The position numbers and the translations under genes are program-made. DNA of 47,638 nt from a virus, in IMG/VR virus record IMGVR_UViG_3300049043_000184, positions 1 to 47,638 of that record; one strand, written 5' to 3'. The notes beneath the pieces were generated by a model. It was given only the letters and a program-made list of their open reading frames with translations. It searched no databases and was not told where the DNA came from. Shown here one piece after another: positions 6,438 to 13,846 of this stretch; position 1 is the stretch's first letter; the number at the start of each line of letters is the position of its first letter.

Positions 6438-6635
6438 ATGAATCAAGCTCAGCTCACTACCATGATCTGCCTCATGCAGTCCCATGGTGGTTCATTTGTT
6501 AATGCTGTTGCACAAGCATTGCGCGTTGCAGATCCAGTGAATCGTCAACGTTTGCTTGACGCATTCCCTGATCTTGTAAAGAAGTATGGTCCTACGTCTG
6601 AATTCATGAAACCCAGACAACTCACGGAGGTTTGA
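6438..6635 (+). CDS. hypothetical protein, 65 aa
   Basis: Starts MNQAQLTTMICLMQSHGG. An upstream ATG in the same frame (6399) falls inside the conserved hairpin loop and is rejected as the start. The protein is helical with PDLVKKYGPTSEF near the end. Unrecognised. Spacing to the next gene is 3 bases. Confidence 0.6.
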   Translation: MNQAQLTTMICLMQSHGGSFVNAVAQALRVADPVNRQRLLDAFPDLVKKYGPTSEFMKPRQLTEV

Positions 6636-6638
6636 TCC

Positions 6639-6896
6639 ATGTCTGTTGTTGTTATTGAAGACACATTCATTGACGGTACCAATGTCACAGTTACAGCAGT
6701 GGTGGAGGACATGCGCCTCCTTTATCGAGCAACACATTTCGAACCTGAAGAGTGGTGTCCTGCACTTTGCCAGACAACTTTCTCAGTGGATCCAGATGAA
6801 CAAATCCCTACTGATGAAGATGGGTTCTGTTCTTATCTTGATTCACTCGATCTTGACTGGCAACTCGTCGACACCTCTGACTACGCTGTAGACTAA
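6639..6896 (+). CDS. hypothetical acidic protein, 85 aa
   Basis: Starts MSVVVIEDTFIDGTNVTV; beta-rich N-terminus and very acidic C-terminal half ending TSDYAVD. The start follows GGAGGTTTGATCC, one of the few clear Shine-Dalgarno sequences in this part of the window. Unrecognised. Confidence 0.65.
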   Translation: MSVVVIEDTFIDGTNVTVTAVVEDMRLLYRATHFEPEEWCPALCQTTFSVDPDEQIPTDEDGFCSYLDSLDLDWQLVDTSDYAVD

Positions 6897-6902
6897 CCAA
6901 CC

Positions 6903-6928
6903 GTCCTGAGCATGACGTTAAACTGCTC
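6903..6928 (+). promoter_or_regulatory. F-family RNA hairpin, copy 3
   Basis: CGTCC box, perfect stem GAGCA/TGCTC, loop TGACGTTAAAC at 6913-6923. It lies 29 bases upstream of the PcfJ-like gene. Confidence 0.75.
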
Positions 6929-6957
6929 ATTACTACGAACTCAACTCCAAACTAATC

Positions 6958-8679
6958 ATGCAGTTTCAATTACCATCCAACCTGCAGACTGAGCTGATTG
7001 CGTATGACCCACAGCTCAAAGCATTGGCTCGTCAACAACGTGCTGACAAACCAAACACCAAGAAATCCAAGCATCCACTTGGTAACATTCCGCACTTGAT
7101 TCCGTACAACATTGTGCGTGAATCACTGCAGCAAGATGCAATCGACAACATCAATTCCAACACAGCACGTTATCGATTCCAGAAATTTACGACGCCTGTG
7201 GATGTGGCAACTCCGCAGGCACGTCTTGCAATTAAAGCTATTCTCTATCACTACGAACAATGTTGGTACGCCGCATGGCTACCAAACAAAAACGAAAACT
7301 ATGTGTATGGTTACGCTATTGCATTCAAAGACAATGCAACCACGCGCAAAGTTCTAGCTCGTAACATTCTCAACAAGATTGAGGAATGTTCAGAAGTTAG
7401 CGTTGGTCGTACCAAGTATTACATCTATCGCAAAGAAGTAACCAAGCAAGACATTGTTGCTGGCATGACTGATCATCATTGGCGTGCATATCATCTTGCC
7501 AGTTACTACGAAAAGAGTCGGGACATCGCTCCAGTGGTGGATGAATTTCGCACTGAACTGCAGCGATCCATTCCCGTCTGGGATGATCACCGCGAACTAT
7601 TCTCTCGTTTGCGTTGCACAGAAATCTGGCAAGCATTGGAAATCAACAAAGACTTGATTCCAGAACACAAACGTGTGGGCTGGGAACTAACTGTTGATAA
7701 CTTGCTGGAAGCAATCAACAGACGCGTTGAAGTTTACGGTGATCCAGCTACCTATCGAGATCTTGAACTTTCATACATCGTTAAACATTCACGTGTATTC
7801 AATACACCATTCTTCCGTAAGTGGATGCAACAAGAACTCAATACTTGTATTGCTCATTACAACGATCCAAACAATCGTCGACACAAAGATGTCATACGCG
7901 GTCTAAGGCGTATCGTCAAACTTGCTCAGTCCATTCGTTATGTTGAACTCATTTGGCCTGATTGCCCAATTGATTATTACCAAAGCAACATTGAACTATT
8001 GTTGATGGTTCGGTTAAATAATTATCCAAGCGAACGCTGCACTGAATGGCTGCGTCAACACATGCCCGTTGCTTCTTTCTTCCACATTCTTAACAAGTAC
8101 GCTGAAGAAAATGCAAGCGATCCACGGGAGCGTATGCGTGGCATCAGTGAAGACACCGGTCTTAACGTACTGTGGTTCACAGAATGGAACGACACACTAT
8201 CAATGCTGATCCGCATTCTTAATGCAGGCAATACCATTGATCCACCTAAGCGTTGGCGTTTGGTTGAGTTCCATGATTATGTACAAGCTGAATCATGGAA
8301 GATTCAGAATCCCAACGAGAAGTTGCCACAGGATTTGTTTCCAGAACCAATCAAGCTGCAACACAACAACAAGTCATGGTCATTCTTCCAGCCGCATGAC
8401 ACCCATCAGCTAGCCATGTGGGGTCAAGCCGTACGCAATTGCGTTGGCTCTGCCTCTGGTTATGCTGAGGGTGTACGCAAGAAACAACACTTCATTGTGT
8501 TGTGCATGCTGGATGGTAAGCCTCAGTTCACCATCCAACTCAAGGTGAGTAATGGCATGATGTCCGTTGATCAAATCAAAGGACTGTGCAATTCCAATCT
8601 GACGATGGATCAGAAGGATGAATACACGGAAGTGTTCCGTCTTGCTTTGCAAGCACGGGAAGAAACGCTAAAGTCGTAG
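6958..8679 (+). CDS. PcfJ-like protein, 573 aa
   Basis: Largest gene in the early region. The C-terminal 130 residues match the PcfJ domain pattern: AVRNCVGSASGYAEGVRK, then a strand, PQFTIQLKV, and DQIKGLCN near the end. PcfJ is named from Enterococcus conjugative plasmid pCF10 and also occurs in phages; its biochemical role is not established. The N-terminal 430 residues are helical with many charged residues and no motif I can name. Its own F-family hairpin lies upstream and a strong terminator downstream, so it is probably transcribed as a single unit. Confidence 0.7.
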   Translation: MQFQLPSNLQTELIAYDPQLKALARQQRADKPNTKKSKHPLGNIPHLIPYNIVRESLQQDAIDNINSNTARYRFQKFTTPVDVATPQARLAIKAILYHYEQCWYAAWLPNKNENYVYGYAIAFKDNATTRKVLARNILNKIEECSEVSVGRTKYYIYRKEVTKQDIVAGMTDHHWRAYHLASYYEKSRDIAPVVDEFRTELQRSIPVWDDHRELFSRLRCTEIWQALEINKDLIPEHKRVGWELTVDNLLEAINRRVEVYGDPATYRDLELSYIVKHSRVFNTPFFRKWMQQELNTCIAHYNDPNNRRHKDVIRGLRRIVKLAQSIRYVELIWPDCPIDYYQSNIELLLMVRLNNYPSERCTEWLRQHMPVASFFHILNKYAEENASDPRERMRGISEDTGLNVLWFTEWNDTLSMLIRILNAGNTIDPPKRWRLVEFHDYVQAESWKIQNPNEKLPQDLFPEPIKLQHNNKSWSFFQPHDTHQLAMWGQAVRNCVGSASGYAEGVRKKQHFIVLCMLDGKPQFTIQLKVSNGMMSVDQIKGLCNSNLTMDQKDEYTEVFRLALQAREETLKS

Positions 8680-8694
8680 CGCCGAGCCCAGGTT

Positions 8695-8730
8695 GACCAG
8701 CCTTAGCCTCGATACTAGGGCTGGTCTTTT
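8695..8730 (+). terminator. Rho-independent terminator
   Basis: Stem GACCAGCC/GGCTGGTC (8 bp, perfect) with a 16-base loop, followed by TTTT. It ends 4 bases before the next ATG. Confidence 0.65.
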
Positions 8731-8733
8731 ACC

Positions 8734-8955
8734 ATGACAAACGACTACACCGATGATCAACTCCTGGCCATGGCCATGGCAAACATTGGTGAATTTATTC
8801 ATGACAATTCACCACACTACGTTTTAATTGAAGAAGATCCTCGCAATGAGGATGATTACGACACGTGGGATTATGGTTGTGAACCATTGCCTCACGATCA
8901 CACTTGGCATTCAACTTCCATTGAAGTTGATGTAAGTCCAAGTGCGCCCGAGTAG
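8734..8955 (+). CDS. hypothetical acidic protein, 73 aa
   Basis: Starts MTNDYTDDQLLAMAMANI; highly acidic with a His-rich segment PHDHTWHS near the C-terminus. The last codons overlap the candidate tRNA at 8946. Unrecognised. Confidence 0.6.
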   Translation: MTNDYTDDQLLAMAMANIGEFIHDNSPHYVLIEEDPRNEDDYDTWDYGCEPLPHDHTWHSTSIEVDVSPSAPE

Positions 8956-9024
8956 CCCAGCGGCAGTAGGCAAACGACTTAAAATCGATTCCAGCGTGAG
9001 TTCGCATCTCACCTTCTGGTACCA
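8946..9024 (+). tRNA. tRNA-Leu(UAA) candidate
   Basis: D arm GCC/GGC, anticodon loop CTTAAAA giving UAA, perfect 5-bp T stem GTGAG/CTCAC with loop TTCGCAT, and an encoded CCA end. The acceptor pairs GCCCGAG with the 3' side only if one extra T (about 9015) is bulged and one mismatch is allowed, so either the gene is degenerate or there is a one-base error. The variable loop is short (class I), unlike bacterial tRNA-Leu; phage tRNAs are sometimes reduced in this way. Confidence 0.55.
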
Positions 9025-9061
9025 ATTCAATCCGCTGTTCACCACCACCCAATTTATTCCG

Positions 9062-9570
9062 ATGCAACCCGTAGCAACTTACCAAAACGCTCAAACAGTT
9101 TCTGTTTTTCAAACTCAAGAATACTTTGAAGTTGCAGTCGAAGACTGCTATGGCATTACACAATCAATTAAATTACCTCGCAACGTATTGTTATCAAAGA
9201 AAACAAACAGTGTACCACCAGAAACAAAAGAAGAGCCATTGGCAGTATCAACAGAACTAAAGCCTAAGCAGTCAATTGTTCGTATTGATAGAACTGAAGA
9301 CGGCCGTCAAATTGAAATTAGAAACGAACCAAAGTTACCCGTCTTCCAAGGGCTGAGCCGTCGGGTAGAAAAAAGCCTTTGATGCGTGGCTTTGAAGCAA
9401 AGCTAACAAAATCTCAAGTGATAGAGATTAAAGCTTTGTTAAACGATCCAAAGTTTATGTCTACATATTCATCTTGTTACAAAGCGTATAAAGATTTGGG
9501 GTAAGCCTACAAGGTTACTTACATGTGTATCCAGTTAATCCATAAAGGTGTTACCTGGAAACACGTTTGA
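9062..9570 (+). CDS. putative DNA-binding protein with C-terminal HTH block, frame interrupted
   Basis: Paralogue of the 3258-3683 gene. The first frame (MQPVATYQNAQTVSVF onward) stops at 9382. Adding one A to the run near 9368-9373 continues it as KKPLMRGFEAKLTKSQ, then VIEIKALLNDP, matching EIKAMLADP of the paralogue. A TAA at 9502 then interrupts DLG-AYKVTY, where the paralogue has IGKKFNVSY; shortening one G run and lengthening the next would restore DLGKAYK. The end is IHKGVTWKHV. Either a decayed copy or a gene with three homopolymer errors. Confidence 0.5.
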
Positions 9571-9574
9571 TTGG

Positions 9575-9602
9575 CTGGGCATCCGTAAGGTGTAAGTCCC
9601 AG
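9575..9602 (+). promoter_or_regulatory. C-family RNA hairpin, copy 3
   Basis: Outer stem CTGGG/CCCAG, inner stem CATC/GGTG, then TAAGT before the closing arm. It lies 33 bases before the ATG at 9635. Confidence 0.55.
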
Positions 9603-9634
9603 TTGTTCACTTGTTAACTTATTTACTCAACACC

Positions 9635-9997
9635 ATGCAACTCTTTGCTGCTTTCAAGTCAATCATTCCTGAATTTCATGCGTTCTCCGATGACGAAAGT
9701 CGTTACAACCTTGGTGCAACCTGGACTGCACCCGATGGCCTCAAGGATTACCACAACTTGGAACTCCGCTACGTTCACAACTCTGAACGACTTGCGCTCC
9801 AGGGTGATCCGCAGCCAGATGGCAGTTGGAAGTACACCGAACCCAATGGTCGTGTTCACACCATTACCCCTGAACGTGCTCAACACTTCATGGAGCAAAC
9901 CCATCAGCATGCCACGATCATGTGCGCCATGCTTGACAAGCTCAAAGATGCTGGCGTTATGGAGCCGGTGGTAGACACGCAGGCTCAAACGGTCTAA
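9635..9997 (+). CDS. hypothetical protein, 120 aa
   Basis: Starts MQLFAAFKSIIPEFHAF. The middle carries GSWKYTEPNGRVHTITPERA and the end is helical (MCAMLDKLKDAGVMEP). The internal ATG was chosen because CAACACC precedes it. It is preceded by a C-family hairpin and followed by a strong terminator, so it is probably a single-gene transcript. Unrecognised. Confidence 0.65.
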   Translation: MQLFAAFKSIIPEFHAFSDDESRYNLGATWTAPDGLKDYHNLELRYVHNSERLALQGDPQPDGSWKYTEPNGRVHTITPERAQHFMEQTHQHATIMCAMLDKLKDAGVMEPVVDTQAQTV

Positions 9998-10017
9998 GCT
10001 ACGGTCGGAGTGCAGTG

Positions 10018-10042
10018 AGCCCCTGGTTATCCGGGGGCTTTT
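10018..10042 (+). terminator. Rho-independent terminator
   Basis: 9-bp stem AGCCCCTGG/CCGGGGGCT with one wobble pair and a TTAT loop, followed by TTTT. It ends 5 bases before the next ATG. Confidence 0.75.
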
Positions 10043-10046
10043 CCCT

Positions 10047-10409
10047 ATGGTTTCTCAAACTCAAAACAACTTAATTGATCTGGAACTTGTTGATCAAGTT
10101 ATGAAACACATTCCTGCCATAACTTGGCCCAGTGTTATTAATGCTGTTGTTACTAACATTGTTGATAACATGCCATCAACAGTGGTTGAAAAACTAACAG
10201 GATCAATGGATGACTTTAATCGTGCTGAACAAATCCTTTTGGATTATTACAGAACAACAGTAGACAACAAAGAACTTATTGTTGATGCCTTTAAGATCAT
10301 GGGCCCAGAAAATACTGTGTATCTTTTAGACGCTCTTCAATTAGATAAACTTGAGGAAACATTAAACAAATCTATTGATAGTGCACCTTGCTCACTTAAT
10401 TCAAAATGA
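10047..10409 (+). CDS. hypothetical protein, 120 aa
   Basis: Starts MVSQTQNNLIDLELVDQV; mostly helical, acidic, no recognised motif. The ATG is only a few bases beyond a terminator, so translation may rely on read-through or on a promoter inside the hairpin region. The stop overlaps the next ATG by 4 bases. Confidence 0.6.
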   Translation: MVSQTQNNLIDLELVDQVMKHIPAITWPSVINAVVTNIVDNMPSTVVEKLTGSMDDFNRAEQILLDYYRTTVDNKELIVDAFKIMGPENTVYLLDALQLDKLEETLNKSIDSAPCSLNSK

Positions 10410-10750
10410 TTTGTCCAGCTTGTTCAAGCAAGCACACACGTGTTACTTGCACGAATCATTTCAAGGGCATGACAAAACGTTACTGTCGTTGTTTGTCATG
10501 CCACATTAAATACAGAACAGTTGAAAAGTATGAAGCAGCTAAACCGGGACCGCCAAAGGGAAAGCCTCGTCCAGGTAATATTTCCCGTGGCGAAAACCAT
10601 GGCTCAGCTATCTTGACTAATAAGAACGTACTGCACATGCGAAGGATGTACGCCTGGGGCCATACGCTCCAGGTAATCTCCCAACGTTATGGTTTAAGTA
10701 CGTCTTACACCTCACGCATTGTTAATCGCAAAGTCTGGACTCACATCTAA
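10406..10750 (+). CDS. zinc-ribbon and HTH protein
   Basis: 114 aa. Residues 3-35 carry paired cysteines (CPAC, then CRCLSC) forming a zinc ribbon like that of NrdR or transposase-type proteins. Residues 65-114 form the same C-terminal block as the 3258 and 9062 genes: a helix with VLHMRRMYAWG, the turn helix VISQRYGLSTSYTSRI, and a terminal VWTHI. This suggests a DNA-binding regulator or the remnant of a homing-endonuclease recognition domain. Overlaps both neighbours (ATGA upstream, 1 base downstream). Confidence 0.6.
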   Translation: MICPACSSKHTRVTCTNHFKGMTKRYCRCLSCHIKYRTVEKYEAAKPGPPKGKPRPGNISRGENHGSAILTNKNVLHMRRMYAWGHTLQVISQRYGLSTSYTSRIVNRKVWTHI

Positions 10751-11052
10751 TGCCAACTTCCAAATCACAATTCACTTACGTCATTGGTGATCGTGTTGCT
10801 GAACGTCCTAAATCCCATGGCTTACTTGCCGTGCGTAAAGAAACGCAAGAACGGATTGCTCAGTATAGAAGCCAACGCTATGGTACCGTGCTTGGCGTTA
10901 CTGAAAAGCAACAACGCGACGGACGTTCAATTAAGTTTTTAATTATTCAATGGGATCATTTGCATTCACCTACGGAGCATGCACAAATGCGTATTTGTCC
11001 TGTTCGAGAACTTGATCGGTTAACCAAACAAACTGTTGTACAAGGAGAATAG
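10750..11052 (+). CDS. conserved phage hypothetical protein, 100 aa
   Basis: Residues 10-55 (VIGDRVAERP, then RYGTVLGV) and FLIIQWDHLHSPTEHAQ read like a small beta-barrel domain of the SH3/KOW kind common in phage hypothetical proteins. Role unknown. The stop and the next start are 3 bases apart, within a coupled run from 10047 to 11273. Confidence 0.6.
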   Translation: MPTSKSQFTYVIGDRVAERPKSHGLLAVRKETQERIAQYRSQRYGTVLGVTEKQQRDGRSIKFLIIQWDHLHSPTEHAQMRICPVRELDRLTKQTVVQGE

Positions 11053-11054
11053 CT

Positions 11055-11273
11055 TTGGATCAGCGTACGCGTATGGTAGTTCAAGGTGTTTACTTGGGAC
11101 TTGGTTTTGTTGCATTCTTTATGTTGCTTTTTGCAATATTTTTTATGCCAACAGAAACTGAAGTAGATAAAGCTGAGCGATTTAAGATTGTTGATTCTTA
11201 TAACAATTGTGATGTTGTTAGGTATACAGATCCATGGGGTTCCAGGTATCATTACTTTCTTCATTGCAAATGA
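11055..11273 (+). CDS. small single-pass membrane protein, 72 aa
   Basis: Starts at TTG (MDQRTRMVVQGVY) after AGGAGAATAGC, a good ribosome binding site. Residues 11-31 (GVYLGLGFVAFFMLLFAIFF) form a membrane helix; the tail is polar with two Cys. Role unknown. Confidence 0.55.
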   Translation: MDQRTRMVVQGVYLGLGFVAFFMLLFAIFFMPTETEVDKAERFKIVDSYNNCDVVRYTDPWGSRYHYFLHCK

Positions 11274-11276
11274 TTC

Positions 11277-11423
11277 ATGAACGTTGAACTAATTTCGGTT
11301 ACGCCCAAAGCAGAAGAGTTGATTGTATACATGGCACGCGTTAGTGCACCATGCAATCAAGACAATATGGAGACAGCTCCAAAGTTGTTACAGTATTTAA
11401 TTAGGCACGGTCACTGGTTATGA
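11277..11423 (+). pseudogene. truncated N-terminus of a second thyX
   Basis: 48 codons beginning MNVELISVTPKAEEL, containing MARVSAP, ETAPKLLQYLIRHGHW and then a stop. The same segment occurs in the full thyX at 11853 ([23 protein letters not shown] followed by SPYEM), so this copy ends exactly where the second continues with SPYEM. Nucleotide identity between the two is modest, so this is a divergent allele and not a recent tandem duplication. The endonuclease ATG overlaps its stop. Confidence 0.7.
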
Positions 11424-11941
11424 ACAAAATTTGTACCGGATGCAACCAATCAAAACCTATTAATCTTTTTCCTTTTGTATCTAAAACAAATAGGAAACCT
11501 CGTTCAAAATGTAAACAGTGTTGCTCGGATGAACAACGAAAAAACTATGCAAAAAAGCCCGAACAATATCGTAACTACAATAGAAAACGACGCGTTAAAT
11601 ATAACAATATACACAAAAGAATAGCAAATCTTAAAACATTTGGCTTAACAATTGAAGACTATGACACAATGCTAAAAGCACAAAACAAACAGTGTGCCAT
11701 TTGTGGTACCATGCAATGCACGTCTGGTAAACGAATGGCCATTGATCATTGCCATTTAACTGGTAGGATACGTGGACTTCTTTGCTTAAGATGCAACCAA
11801 GCGATTGGTAAGTTTAACGACAACTACTTTCTTTTACAACAAGCAGCAGACTATGTCTCAGGTCAGATTAGTGTGGGCCACCTCGAACGCAGAAAACCTA
11901 ATAGTGGAAATGGCACGCGTGTCAAATCCCAAAAATGCTAA
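11420..11941 (+). CDS. endonuclease VII-like HNH homing endonuclease
   Basis: 173 aa. The N-terminal zinc motif CTGCNQSKP, then CKQCC, is common in free-standing phage HNH genes. Residues 89-136 carry CAICG, then [19 protein letters not shown], the signature of the recombination endonuclease VII (T4 gp49) family, with DH as the catalytic pair. The ATG overlaps the stop of the thyX fragment, and its last 30 codons overlap the N-terminus of the intact-frame thyX. No intron features are visible, so it looks like a free-standing mobile endonuclease placed in thyX. Confidence 0.8.
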   Translation: MNKICTGCNQSKPINLFPFVSKTNRKPRSKCKQCCSDEQRKNYAKKPEQYRNYNRKRRVKYNNIHKRIANLKTFGLTIEDYDTMLKAQNKQCAICGTMQCTSGKRMAIDHCHLTGRIRGLLCLRCNQAIGKFNDNYFLLQQAADYVSGQISVGHLERRKPNSGNGTRVKSQKC

Positions 11942-12625
11942 GAACACTGAGACTGCTTCAAAACTTTTAAGATATCTTATTAAGCATAAACATTTTTCAC
12001 CGTACGAGATGGCTAACATGTGCATAGAAATTGAAACAACTCGTTCAATTTCTGCACAGATTATTCGACATCGTTCATTTAGTTTTCAAGAATTTAGCCA
12101 ACGTTATGCAAATGTTAACGAGCTTAGGCTCTGCAGTTAATTCCACATTTACGTCAGACAAGATTATTTGAATCGGCAAAACAGCATTGATGATTTGATT
12201 GATACCAGTTAGGATACTGGCAAACTTATTATCGCCGTATCAGCCAACTCTTTGAAGATGCTGAGCATTTGTATAAAGAAATGGTCAGTCAGGGAATCGC
12301 CAAAGAGTGCGCCAGGAATGTCTTGCCGCTTGGCACACAGACTAAACTCTATATGAACGGCTCAATCCGTTCGTGGATCCATTACTTACAACTTCGTTGT
12401 GACCCAGGAACACAATTCGAACATCGACAAATTGCAGAATGGATCAAACAAATCTTCTGTAAAGAATTCCCTATTATTGGGGAAGCTGTCTTCCAACAAG
12501 GAACCCCAGTTAAACCGGAGGTTAATGAGTGGCAGATCAGAAAGTCACGGTCGTTTGTTTTTTTAATTCACTTAAGGCATGCTTGGATTCAATATCTTTG
12601 CGTGCCAGTTTCTTTTTGTTGTTAA
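11853..12625 (+). CDS. thyX: flavin-dependent thymidylate synthase ThyX, frame interrupted
   Basis: ThyX methylates dUMP to dTMP using FAD and methylene-tetrahydrofolate. The signature [13 protein letters not shown] matches RHRxxSx4SxR exactly. The frame breaks near 12130 (after ANVNEL), again around 12155, and at a T run near 12211. Reading on in shifted frames gives [40 protein letters not shown] and [15 protein letters not shown], all typical ThyX segments. The true stop is probably near 12550, before the low-complexity tail. Three or more indels in 100 bases mean either a pseudogene or poor base calling. The gene follows a duplicated N-terminus and an endonuclease gene. Confidence 0.75.
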
Positions 12626-12653
12626 CCAAATACACAATTAATGCTGGTTTCAT
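12537..12653 (-). CDS. possible small basic protein, 38 aa
   Basis: Minus-strand frame [20 protein letters not shown] and onward, Lys-rich and protein-like, opposite the uncertain end of thyX. If real, it is the only minus-strand gene in the first 18 kb. Support is limited to composition. Confidence 0.3.
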   Translation of the reverse strand: MKPALIVYLVNNKKKLARKDIESKHALSELKKQTTVTF

Positions 12654-12788
12654 TTGATTTGTTTTCCAACTAGATACGGAAACTATACGACAACTCATGT
12701 ATATGATGTTGTTCAGCTTGTAACACCGGACCTGGAATGTCCTTAAACTTATCCATAAGCCGCGCTTATCTTTACACCACACAACACC

Positions 12789-13550
12789 ATGAAACTCCTC
12801 AAGTTTTCTACCGGTAACGGTAAACTCAAGAATCGTTTGATCTTTAGCCTGCCATCGGGATACGCTTGTCCCAACGCAGGTGTTTGCAAAACATTTGCTG
12901 ATCGAACCACTGGTCTTATTACTGATTTGCCACAACTCACAGGCACTGTTGCAGATGAGTTCCGTTGCTTTTCTGCCATGGCAGAAGTGCGTCCTAACGT
13001 ACGGGAAGCACGTTGGCACAACTGGGATTTACTTAAAGAAGTTATGCACCAAGGTGGTGACCAAGCTGTGTTAATGCACCGCTTAATTGATATGTCACTA
13101 ACAATGCAACCACCCAGAGAATTGGTTCGTGTCCACGAAGCAGGTGACTTCTGGACAGAGAATTATATGAAGGCTTGGTTGATGGCTGCCACTGCAAGAC
13201 CTAAACAAAAGTTTTACGCTTACACCAAGTCACTTGGTATGTGGCTTAATCTTGTGGATCAAATCCCAAGCAACTTTTATCTCACCGCTTCTTACGGTGG
13301 CACGCTTGATTATTTGATTCCAAAACATTCCAATGTGTTTCAACGAATTGCCTACGTTGTTTACACGGAAGAAGAAGCGGCTAAGCGTGGTCTTGAAATT
13401 GATCATGACGACAGTCACTGTTTGGGCAACAAGCCGTTTGCACTGCTGGTACACGGCAGTCAACGCGCTGGATCTGCAGCCAGCCAAGCGTTGTCGCAAC
13501 GTAAAAAAGAAAATGGATTTATTGGATACGGCAAAACAAACAAGAAATAA
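12789..13550 (+). CDS. GP88-like phage protein, 253 aa
   Basis: The N-terminus has GNGKLKNRLIFSLPSGYACP followed by Cys residues, and the middle has RVHEAGDFWTENYMKAW and FYAYTKS, matching the gene-product-88 family found in actinophages and cyanophages. The AGDF motif and clustered Cys/His suggest a metal-binding fold; the function is not established. The ATG follows CACAACACC. A small hairpin ATAAG/CTTAT lies just upstream (about 12755). A 13-bp inverted repeat follows the stop. Confidence 0.7.
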   Translation: MKLLKFSTGNGKLKNRLIFSLPSGYACPNAGVCKTFADRTTGLITDLPQLTGTVADEFRCFSAMAEVRPNVREARWHNWDLLKEVMHQGGDQAVLMHRLIDMSLTMQPPRELVRVHEAGDFWTENYMKAWLMAATARPKQKFYAYTKSLGMWLNLVDQIPSNFYLTASYGGTLDYLIPKHSNVFQRIAYVVYTEEEAAKRGLEIDHDDSHCLGNKPFALLVHGSQRAGSAASQALSQRKKENGFIGYGKTNKK

Positions 13551-13566
13551 TTCTGTAGGTACTTGC

Positions 13567-13612
13567 GGGTTGTTTGGAATTGGATAGCATTTATTCGTCT
13601 TCCAAACAACCC
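13567..13612 (+). promoter_or_regulatory. 13-bp perfect inverted repeat before a start codon
   Basis: GGGTTGTTTGGAA (13567-13579) and TTCCAAACAACCC (13600-13612) pair perfectly around a 20-base loop. The stem ends 1 base before the ATG at 13614, so the folded RNA would hinder ribosome loading. No T-run follows. Confidence 0.65.
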
Positions 13613-13613
13613 A

Positions 13614-13846
13614 ATGTCCTATGTAATTGCCTGCTGGAAAAATGACCAGCCTTTTGCCATCACTGCTGATGTAAAGTCCAAGCAATTCCTGTTGATTCCG
13701 TTAGAGTCGGAAGTAGCTTTAAACAAGATTTTTCTCATCCTTATCGGGCTGGGGCACAACAAGTCTTGGAATGGATCAACAAGAACAATGCAGAACTATC
13801 CGGTCAAGAACTCTCAATTCAAGATGAAGCCCGCTTCCGCAGGTGA
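13614..13846 (+). CDS. hypothetical protein, about 77 aa, one frameshift
   Basis: Begins MSYVIACWKNDQPFAITAD. One base is missing in the T run 13729-13733; with it the protein continues FSHPYRAGAQQVLEWINKNN and ends QDEARFRR at a TGA inside the start of polA. The continuous frame without correction runs into polA with an unlikely hydrophobic linker. Translation would be coupled to polA through a 23-base overlap. Unrecognised. Confidence 0.5.

Noticed and set aside
11420-11941. Group I intron in thyX
   Set aside because: The endonuclease is flanked by a truncated and a new thyX start, not by two exons that join; no intron core (P7 or guanosine site) is visible.
12537-13019. 160-codon minus-strand frame opposite the GP88-like gene
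   Set aside because: Its upstream two thirds are antisense to GP88 motifs; only the last 38 codons are kept as a low-confidence gene.
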